A stretch of 38,606 nt of DNA, taken from Candidatus Gastranaerophilales bacterium (GTDB lineage Bacteria > Cyanobacteriota > Vampirovibrionia > Gastranaerophilales > Gastranaerophilaceae). Numbering within the stretch: position 1 is the first letter of the stretch; the number at the start of each line of letters is the position of its first letter. A model generated the notes under the pieces. It saw only the letters and a list, made by a program, of their open reading frames with translations. It made no database searches and was not told the origin of the DNA. The stretch spans positions 1-38,606 of the forward strand of contig CALUWL010000010.1 in the NCBI GenBank assembly GCA_944324445.1. The letters are read 5' to 3'. This document shows, piece after piece, positions 23,624-30,374 of the stretch. A program made the position numbers and the translations under genes.

Positions 23624-26029
23624 TTATTTCTTCGCCGGTATTCGCATTGAATAGAATGATCTTATTACAAAAATCAATGCAATTATTAAAAATACAACGC
23701 CTGCGATTTTAGAATACGCCCTAAAATCAGCGCTTATAGCTATTTCCATAGCTAAAAGTCCAAATAAAGTTGTAAATTTAATAATCGGATTCATTGCAAC
23801 TGAAGAAGTATCTTTAAAAGGATCTCCGACTGTGTCGCCTACAACTGTTGCATCGTGCAGGGATGTTCCTTTTTCATTTAAGTCAACTTCAACAATTTTT
23901 TTGGCGTTATCCCAGCAGCCGCCGGCATTTGCCATAAATACGGCTTGGAATAAGCCAAAGACCGCTATTGCAATTAAATAGCTTATAAAGAACGATACAG
24001 GCGCATTTGTTAATTTAGCAGGTGCAGATAAAAATGCAAGAGCTAAAGCAAAAGAAAATAGTGCAACAAATATGTTAAACATACCTTTTTGAGCGTACTG
24101 TGTACAGATTTTAACTACTTCTTTTGAATTTTCAAGATTTGCTTTTTTATCGTCAGCTTCACCTAATTTAATATGTTTTTTAATGTATTCAACCGCTCTG
24201 TATGCACCTGTTGTAACAGCTTGCATAGAAGCGCCGGAAAACCAGTATATAACAGCGCCGCCTGCTATAAATCCAAGCAGAGTATATGGATTTAAGAGGT
24301 TTAAAATGCTTTCGGGGGTAATTCCTAATGTATTTTTAATTACAAGAATTAAAGAAAATATCATTGTAGTAGCACCTACTACCGCAGTTCCTATTAAAAC
24401 AGGTTTAGAAGTAGCTTTGAAGGTGTTTCCTGCGCCGTCATTTTCTTCAAGATATCTTTTTGCATTTTCAAAGTCGGGTTTAAAGCCGTATGCTTTTTCA
24501 ATTTGCAGTGAAATATCAGGCTGTTCTTCAATTAAAGATAATTCATAAACTGATTGAGCATTATCTGTAACAGGGCCATAGCTATCTACCGCAATTGTAA
24601 CAGGGCCCATACCCAAGAAGCCGAATGCAACAAGACCAAATGCAAAGACTGAAGGATATATCATAATATCTGTTATATGCAAACTTGCAAAATAAGCTAA
24701 TCCCATCAAAAGTACAATTACGGCTCCAATCCAAAAACCTGAGAAATTACCTGAAACTATACCTGATAAGATTGTTAAAGAAGCCCCGCCTTCACGAGAA
24801 GCAACAACAACTTCTTTTGTGTGTTTTGCTTTCGGGCTTGTAAATATTTTTGTCATTTCGGGAATTAAAGCTGCTCCCAATGTTCCGCAAGAGATGATTA
24901 AAGATAAAACAAGCCATAAATTATTTGGCATTGAACCTAATAACCATTTGCTTACGCCAAAAGTCATAATTATTGATAAAATTGAAGTTAACCAAACAAG
25001 GTTTGTTAAAGGTACTTCAAAATCAAATCTTATATTTTTCTTTTCGCATGATTTAGCATAAATTGCGGTTTTAACGTTATTAATCCAATATGAAACAATT
25101 GATGTAATAATCATTAAAAATCTCATTGTAAATATCCAAGCCAAAAGTTGGATTTGATATTGAGGGAATACACCCAATAAAATGAAACTAACAAGCGCAA
25201 CACCAGTTACACCGTATGTTTCAAAACCGTCTGCAGATGGCCCTATGCTATCTCCTGCATTATCTCCTGTACAATCGGCGATAACTCCGGGGTTTCTAGG
25301 GTCATCTTCTTTTATACCGAATTGGATTTTCATTAAATCCGAGCCTATATCGGCAATTTTAGTGAATATGCCGCCTGCAACACGAAGTGCGGAAGCGCCA
25401 AGGGATTCACCGATTGCAAAACCTATAAAACAAGCTCCTGCAAGATGTCCGGGGACAAAAAGCAAGATGACAAGCATTAAAATTAATTCAACAGATACTA
25501 ATAAAACCCCTATACTCATGCCTGCTCTTAAAGGTATATTCAGGCAATTTAGAGGTTTTGAGCGTAATGCTTGGAAAGATGTTCTTGCGTTTGCCAAAGT
25601 GTTCATTCTTATTCCGAACCAAGCAACAAGATATGAGCCTAAAATACCTATTATTGACCAAATTAGAATTAAACCGACACCTTTTATGCCCATTTTTTCT
25701 AATATGCCAAAATAATAAGCTATACATAGAGCTATTAATATTTCAAGAATAATTAAAAATTTTCCCTGTTGAACAAGATAAGTTTTACATGTTTCAAAAA
25801 TAGTATTTCCTACTTGTTCCATTACAGGATGAACTTTAATTTTTTTGATTTTTAAAAATTCAATTAAACCAAAAATGCTTCCAATAACAGCTACAACTAT
25901 TCCTATTAAAAGCAAATTGAAATTTGCCGCATCGCTTTTAATATCAGGAACAACAAGATTTGCTTCGCTTGCAAAACTTGGTAAAATAGCTGTAAGGAAG
26001 GTAAATAATAATGCCGTAATTTTTTTCAT
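23624..26029 (-). CDS. hppA: Membrane-bound ion-pumping pyrophosphatase
   Basis: The enzyme hydrolyses pyrophosphate to pump H+ or Na+ across the membrane. The 801-residue protein has a signal-like first helix and about sixteen membrane segments. Active-site loops are EDDPRNPGVIADCTGDNAGD (from 241), VDSYGPVTDNAQS, NAGGCWDNAKK and GDTVGDPFKDTSS. K538 in GNTFKATSK marks the potassium-independent class. It is divergent: the usual DVGADLVGK reads DIGSDLMK (227-234), one residue shorter before the lysine, and the usual DTSGPSLN reads DTSSVAMN. Length is at the upper end of the family. Coupling ion cannot be told by eye. It is a single gene. Confidence 0.9.
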   Translation of the reverse strand: MKKITALLFTFLTAILPSFASEANLVVPDIKSDAANFNLLLIGIVVAVIGSIFGLIEFLKIKKIKVHPVMEQVGNTIFETCKTYLVQQGKFLIILEILIALCIAYYFGILEKMGIKGVGLILIWSIIGILGSYLVAWFGIRMNTLANARTSFQALRSKPLNCLNIPLRAGMSIGVLLVSVELILMLVILLFVPGHLAGACFIGFAIGESLGASALRVAGGIFTKIADIGSDLMKIQFGIKEDDPRNPGVIADCTGDNAGDSIGPSADGFETYGVTGVALVSFILLGVFPQYQIQLLAWIFTMRFLMIITSIVSYWINNVKTAIYAKSCEKKNIRFDFEVPLTNLVWLTSILSIIMTFGVSKWLLGSMPNNLWLVLSLIISCGTLGAALIPEMTKIFTSPKAKHTKEVVVASREGGASLTILSGIVSGNFSGFWIGAVIVLLMGLAYFASLHITDIMIYPSVFAFGLVAFGFLGMGPVTIAVDSYGPVTDNAQSVYELSLIEEQPDISLQIEKAYGFKPDFENAKRYLEENDGAGNTFKATSKPVLIGTAVVGATTMIFSLILVIKNTLGITPESILNLLNPYTLLGFIAGGAVIYWFSGASMQAVTTGAYRAVEYIKKHIKLGEADDKKANLENSKEVVKICTQYAQKGMFNIFVALFSFALALAFLSAPAKLTNAPVSFFISYLIAIAVFGLFQAVFMANAGGCWDNAKKIVEVDLNEKGTSLHDATVVGDTVGDPFKDTSSVAMNPIIKFTTLFGLLAMEIAISADFRAYSKIAGVVFLIIALIFVIRSFYSMRIPAKK

Positions 26030-26170
26030 TTACTAATTCCTTTATTTTAAAACTATTCCCGTTTCATTGATTATACTTATAAATAAAAAAAATAACTCCA
26101 CCAAATGAGCCGTTTTGGTATTAAAAAAATTATGTTTATTTTATTATTTTAAAAAAGTCAGGGGGTAAAA

Positions 26171-27055
26171 ATGAAACATGGTTTTTTAGTGGATGAAAAT
26201 AAATGTATTAAATGCGGACTTTGTGCAAAAGATTGTTTGTCAGGAGCAATTATTCAGGAAGAAAACAATATTCCCGATATGAAAAATCCTCTGAAATGTA
26301 TTGAATGTCAGCATTGTTTTGCTGTTTGTCCTGCAGGTGCAATTTCAATTATGGGCAAAAATCCTGAAAATTCTAATGAAATAAGAAACATAAATCCTGA
26401 TGATATTTTAAATTTAATTCAATCAAGAAGAAGCACACGTCTTTATAAAAGAGAAAATGTAGATAAAGAAACAATTGAAAAGTTAAAAGATATGTTAAAT
26501 TATACCCCAACCGGCTGCAATAATCATAAATTACATTTTTCTTTTATTGAAAATGTTGATGTAATGGATGATTTTCGCTCCAAAGTGAATAAAAAAATTA
26601 TTTCTCTTATAGATAAAAAACCCTTAAAGTTTTTTGTAAAGACTATAGATAAATTTTCAAAATATAAAAATGCTTTTTTAAACGGTGAAGATATACTGTT
26701 TCGCGGGGCTCCGCATTTAGTTGTTGCAAGCGCTCCTGTTAATGCTCCATGTCCAAAAGAAGATGGCATTATAGCGCTTAGCTATTTTGAATTATATGCA
26801 AACAGCCTCGGGATAGGAACATTGTGGTGCGGGTTTATGGAAGCAATTTTAAAAATTATGCCCGAATTTTGTGATTATTTAAGAATTCCCGATGGCTATG
26901 CTCCGATTTATGTTATGCTCTTTGGATACAGCGATGTTCAATATAAAAGAACAATTCAGCCGAGAGAATATTCTTTTACAACAATTGAAAAACAGGAAAA
27001 TAAACTTAATTTTATCTCGAAATTGCAAAGAATTGTCTGGAATTTTCTAAGGTAG
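26171..27055 (+). CDS. Ferredoxin-nitroreductase fusion
   Basis: The first 60 residues hold two 4Fe-4S sites: C12, C15, C18, C22 and C43, C46, C49, C53. From about 80 the nitroreductase fold starts with IQSRRSTRLYKRENVDKE, followed by TPTGCNNHKLHF and ALSYFELYANSLGIGTLWCG. This FMN fold fused to a ferredoxin is common in anaerobes and takes electrons through its clusters instead of from NAD(P)H. Its substrate is unknown. AGGGGG precedes the ATG. Its last 44 nt overlap, on the opposite strand, the end of the kinase-like gene. Confidence 0.88.
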   Translation: MKHGFLVDENKCIKCGLCAKDCLSGAIIQEENNIPDMKNPLKCIECQHCFAVCPAGAISIMGKNPENSNEIRNINPDDILNLIQSRRSTRLYKRENVDKETIEKLKDMLNYTPTGCNNHKLHFSFIENVDVMDDFRSKVNKKIISLIDKKPLKFFVKTIDKFSKYKNAFLNGEDILFRGAPHLVVASAPVNAPCPKEDGIIALSYFELYANSLGIGTLWCGFMEAILKIMPEFCDYLRIPDGYAPIYVMLFGYSDVQYKRTIQPREYSFTTIEKQENKLNFISKLQRIVWNFLR

Positions 27056-28025
27056 AATCAAAAAGTCCCATATCTTCAAGAAATTGAGCGAGTGAAATTC
27101 CTGAATTTCTGTCGTATCCTATGGCGTTTTTGAATTCATTGCTTTTTAATAAATCTATGCTTCCTTTATTTCTTATATAGTCGCAATTGAATTTAAGTCC
27201 TTTATTTTGCATTGCTTGTAAGAACTTCCTAATTATGGTTAATGTTTGTTCGTATGCTTCATGTTTAGAATATTCATCTATATCAGGTGCCATGTAATAT
27301 GTTTTAATGTAGTCGTGGTTTGTTAATAAATTCAATAATTCAAGGTAGCTGCATTTTATGCTTGATTTTTCAAAATCTATCATATTTATGGCATCATCTG
27401 CAATAAGTAAATTATTTACATTTAAAGGATCAAAGCTATAGCCTGCGTTTTGCGCTTTGTTAAAGGTTTCAAGCATTTCTTCGTATGCTTCTGTATCCAT
27501 AGATGAAACTTTATCAAGTAAAGTTTTAAAACTTAATTTTCTTGAATAATCTTCATAAGGAGCTTCATTTGGAAGTAAATTTCCGTATTCATCTGAAATT
27601 GCAGAAAAATCAGGAACTCCGTATGATTTACCTTCTTGTTTTTTTAGTACTTCAATTAATTGCGGACCGTTCAAAATTCCGCCGTCTGTTTTTATTCTTC
27701 CTGTTAATTGACCGATGTTAAAATCTTCGTGTTTATCTAAATCAGTGTATTCAGTGGTAGTTATATTTTGAGGTTGAAAATATCCTTTGCCGACCCTTAA
27801 AACATATTTGTTGTTATCAGGAATTGAATATACTGTATTATTTGCTCCATGACCGATTTCATTTTCAGGATTTAAAAAGATTTCTCTTAAATTTTCTGCG
27901 CTAAAAAGTCTATCGGTACTTTTTTCAAAAGTGTCGCCTTTTATATCAGAAATTCCTTTAAAAGAAAGATTTTTAAAATTTGTAATTCTTTGAATATTTG
28001 AAAAATTAATCGGTGATATTTGCAT
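27012..28025 (-). CDS. PINF-type protein-kinase-like protein
   Basis: The 337-residue product starts M-Q-I-S-P-I-N-F, then NLSFKGIS (19-26). From residue 55 it has the plan of a kinase-like fold: a glycine-rich loop EIGHGANNTVYSI (56-68), a beta-3 strand YVLRVGK with R77 where Lys is usual, a catalytic-loop pattern DPLNVNNLLI (199-208) and a metal-binding DFE (217-219). This layout recalls small bacterial effector kinases and aminoglycoside kinases. R77 in place of Lys and DFE for DFG make activity uncertain; it may be an atypical or pseudo-kinase. There is no signal peptide. AAGGAG lies about 8 nt before the ATG. Overlaps the end of the nitroreductase gene by 44 nt. Confidence 0.68.
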   Translation of the reverse strand: MQISPINFSNIQRITNFKNLSFKGISDIKGDTFEKSTDRLFSAENLREIFLNPENEIGHGANNTVYSIPDNNKYVLRVGKGYFQPQNITTTEYTDLDKHEDFNIGQLTGRIKTDGGILNGPQLIEVLKKQEGKSYGVPDFSAISDEYGNLLPNEAPYEDYSRKLSFKTLLDKVSSMDTEAYEEMLETFNKAQNAGYSFDPLNVNNLLIADDAINMIDFEKSSIKCSYLELLNLLTNHDYIKTYYMAPDIDEYSKHEAYEQTLTIIRKFLQAMQNKGLKFNCDYIRNKGSIDLLKSNEFKNAIGYDRNSGISLAQFLEDMGLFDSTLENSRQFFAISR

Positions 28026-28059
28026 AAATAATACTCCTTTGCTTTTAGATAAGAATTGT

Positions 28060-28094
28060 GAATATAAAATATTGTTATTTTTTTGTGTTTTATA
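28060..28094 (-). promoter_or_regulatory. Possible shared upstream element (copy D, weak)
   Basis: On the minus strand TATAAAA (28088-28094), 18 nt, TTTTATATTC (28060-28069), then 34 nt to the ATG. Spacing matches copies A, B and E, but the distal box has lost GCA. Confidence 0.3.
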
Positions 28095-28132
28095 AAGATA
28101 ATGTTACATTTTTATGATTTTAAATTATGAAA

Positions 28133-28141
28133 TGTTATAAT
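28133..28141 (+). promoter_or_regulatory. Extended -10 promoter of the M49-like gene
   Basis: TGTTATAAT at 28133-28141, about 30 nt before the ATG at 28172; no strong -35 is visible. Confidence 0.5.
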
Positions 28142-28171
28142 TTTTTTAAAAAAAGAGGGTAGAATTTAATT

Positions 28172-29932
28172 ATGAAATATGATTTTGGTTTAAGTTTAGA
28201 AGAATTAGAGAAAAGAACATCGAAAGATTATCTTTTAACAAAACACATGTTAGATGTTGACGCGCCTGAGTTTTTGGCGTTATCGGACGGCGATAAAACG
28301 GCTCTTTCTTATCTTGTGAAAGTAGCAAGAATAATTGAGAAAATAAATATGCAGCTTGATTCTCACCATAATTTGCCTTTTAAAAAGTTTCTTGAAGAAG
28401 AAATTAAAAAGGCGCAAAAAACGGGAGATAAGCGTGCTGAATTGACTAAGATTTTGTTTGATGCGCAAAAAGGAATTTTTGCACTTGATTGTGAATCAAA
28501 TCTTGTTAAATTGGCGGCGAATTTGGAAAAACAAGCAGGCCGAGGATTGTATCCTGATGATTTATCTAAAGAAGAATTTCATAAAATTTTAATTAATATG
28601 ATAAAAGCAGGTAAAATCCCTGTTGTTAAGAAGATTTTAAACCAAAGAAGCGTAGTTGAGCGCAATAAATATAAAAAAGATGAACTTATTGCAATAGATT
28701 ATGTTGATAAATTTGCAGCTGATTTTAAAAAAATTGCGGAATTATTATTAAGAGCAAGCTGCGTTTCAACTAATGTTGAATTTAATGAGTATTTAAGGCT
28801 TCAATCGCAGGCTTTTTTGGTTGCCGATCCTATGTTGGATGCTTATGCGGATAAAAAATGGGCAAGTCTTCAGGATACTCCTCTTGAATTTACAATTACA
28901 AGAGAAAATTATTCCGATGAAATGACTGAAACGGTTCTTGAAAATGAAGAATTATCAAAACTTTTAAAGGAAAATAATATTGATGTAATTTCAAAAGATT
29001 ATCTAGGCTGCAGAGTAGGAATCGTTAATAAAGAAGGAACGGATTATATCTTAAAAGTTAAAGACTATCTTCCTTTAATGGCAAAAAATATGCCTTATTC
29101 CGATGAATATGAACAGGTAATATCTGATGAAAATGAAATTTCACAGACTATGGTTGATGTTGATTTAATTGAGGTTGCAGGAGATGTCGGAGCTTTTAGA
29201 GCAGGTATAACTTTGGCTGAAAACTTGCCGAACAATGATAAATTATCTTTAACCATAGGCGGCGGAAGAAGAAATGTTTATCATAGGCAAATACGTTTTA
29301 TCACGGATGAAGACGCTAAAAAGAAATTGCAGGAGCGTTTGGATAATATTTTAGATAAAGAATTTCATCAATATTATGATGATACTATGGATCACCCTTT
29401 TACTATCGGGCACGAAAACGGTCATTCTCTTGGACCTAAAACAGGTTGCGATGCTTTAGGTAAATACAAATCAATAATTGAAGAAAATAAAGCCGATATG
29501 GTTTCTTTATCCATGTTGGATGTTTTAACAGAGGCTAATTTATACACGGAAGATGAAAGAAAAAAAATCATTGTAACTTATGCTGCTGATAATATGCTAA
29601 AATCTAAACCTGATATAACTCAAGCACACAGGGTTCGCTCGGTTATGCAGAATTATTATTTTATTCAAAATAATGCAATGAAAATTTCAAAAGACGGCAT
29701 TTTATCTATAAATATTGATATGATGGTTTATGTCGCTCGTCAAATGCTGGCTGAAATTGTTAAAATTCAAATGTCAGGGGATTTTGCAGCAGGTGAAAAA
29801 TATGTTCTTGAAAATTTCATCTGGACACCTGAAATGGAAATTATGAGCCAGAAATTGAAGAAAATTTCAAAAAGATTAAACGGAAAAACTTCTCAACCCT
29901 TAGCTGATAAGTTATTTGAAGAAAAAATATAA
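28172..29932 (+). CDS. M49 (dipeptidyl-peptidase III)-like zinc metallopeptidase
   Basis: The 586-residue product carries IGHENGHSLGP, in which H414-E415-N416-G417-H418 is a five-residue HEXXH site. The second zinc motif follows 18 residues later as E437-E438-N-K-A-D442, comparable to the EECRAE motif of M49. Most M49 enzymes have a six-residue HEXXGH; a few bacterial members (such as that of Caldithrix, from memory) have the short form seen here. The upstream half is helical (IIEKINMQLDSHHNLPFKKF resembles the family). No signal peptide is seen, so it is a cytoplasmic peptidase trimming dipeptides from peptide N-termini. It is divergent from the kinase-like gene. Confidence 0.78.
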   Translation: MKYDFGLSLEELEKRTSKDYLLTKHMLDVDAPEFLALSDGDKTALSYLVKVARIIEKINMQLDSHHNLPFKKFLEEEIKKAQKTGDKRAELTKILFDAQKGIFALDCESNLVKLAANLEKQAGRGLYPDDLSKEEFHKILINMIKAGKIPVVKKILNQRSVVERNKYKKDELIAIDYVDKFAADFKKIAELLLRASCVSTNVEFNEYLRLQSQAFLVADPMLDAYADKKWASLQDTPLEFTITRENYSDEMTETVLENEELSKLLKENNIDVISKDYLGCRVGIVNKEGTDYILKVKDYLPLMAKNMPYSDEYEQVISDENEISQTMVDVDLIEVAGDVGAFRAGITLAENLPNNDKLSLTIGGGRRNVYHRQIRFITDEDAKKKLQERLDNILDKEFHQYYDDTMDHPFTIGHENGHSLGPKTGCDALGKYKSIIEENKADMVSLSMLDVLTEANLYTEDERKKIIVTYAADNMLKSKPDITQAHRVRSVMQNYYFIQNNAMKISKDGILSINIDMMVYVARQMLAEIVKIQMSGDFAAGEKYVLENFIWTPEMEIMSQKLKKISKRLNGKTSQPLADKLFEEKI

Positions 29933-29957
29933 CCAAAACACAAAAGATGAGTATAAA

Positions 29958-29979
29958 ATGCCTGAAATTATTCAGGCAT
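29958..29979 (-). terminator. Hairpin between the M49-like and XRE genes
   Basis: ATGCCTGAA (29958-29966) pairs with TTCAGGCAT (29971-29979). On the minus strand TTTTATA follows, so it probably ends the XRE gene. Confidence 0.65.
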
Positions 29980-29985
29980 GCTCAT

Positions 29986-30273
29986 TTATGTATCAATTAA
30001 AGAAAAATTATCAGGTAAAATTTCTTCGATTTCTTTAACAAATTCATGTGCTTTAAGCCCCAGTGCCTCTGATAATTTAAAAATGGTTGTTAATTGGGGG
30101 TCTTTCAGTCCTCTTTCAATGTTGCTTAAAAGTGAAGTTGAAATTTCATATTCTGCTCCTAAAAGATAGTTGCTTTTATTTTTTTTAAGCTTTTTATATA
30201 TTTTTCCTGCTGCTTTTTGGATTAGGATTTTATTTTGCAGATTTTTATCGGATTTATTTTCTATCGTCATCAT
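29986..30273 (-). CDS. XRE-family helix-turn-helix regulator
   Basis: The product is about 95 residues from the ATG at 30273; a longer frame exists only with a TTG start at 30363, running through the palindrome at 30318-30347, and is rejected. The HTH lies in AGKIYKKLKKNKSNYLLGAEYEISTSLLSNIERGLKDPQ form (from AAGKI to DPQL), followed by TIFKLSEALGLKAHEFV, typical of Cro/CI-type domains. It is divergent from the pseudopilin gene; the 30-bp palindrome between them is the obvious operator for control of both genes. Confidence 0.8.
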   Translation of the reverse strand: MMTIENKSDKNLQNKILIQKAAGKIYKKLKKNKSNYLLGAEYEISTSLLSNIERGLKDPQLTTIFKLSEALGLKAHEFVKEIEEILPDNFSLIDT

Positions 30274-30317
30274 TTTTATAAAATTTCTTGCTTTTTTTAA
30301 ATGATAAGTGTAATATA

Positions 30318-30347
30318 TTTCTATCTCGTTCACGAACGTGATAGAAA
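30318..30347. promoter_or_regulatory. 30-bp palindromic operator
   Basis: TTTCTATC-t-CGTTC-ac-GAACG-t-GATAGAAA: 13 of 15 positions in each half are complementary. It lies between the divergent XRE and pseudopilin genes, 28 nt before the pseudopilin ATG and 44 nt before the regulator's. Confidence 0.7.
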
Positions 30348-30374
30348 TTATCTCAAATATCAAAAATTGCGGTT

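Noticed and set aside
25182-25715. 177-codon plus-strand ORF opposite hppA
   Set aside because: Antisense to conserved active-site codons of hppA; composition is that of a reverse-frame shadow.
30274-30363. N-terminal extension of the XRE regulator from TTG at 30363
   Set aside because: It would translate through the 30-bp palindrome and adds no recognisable sequence before the HTH.
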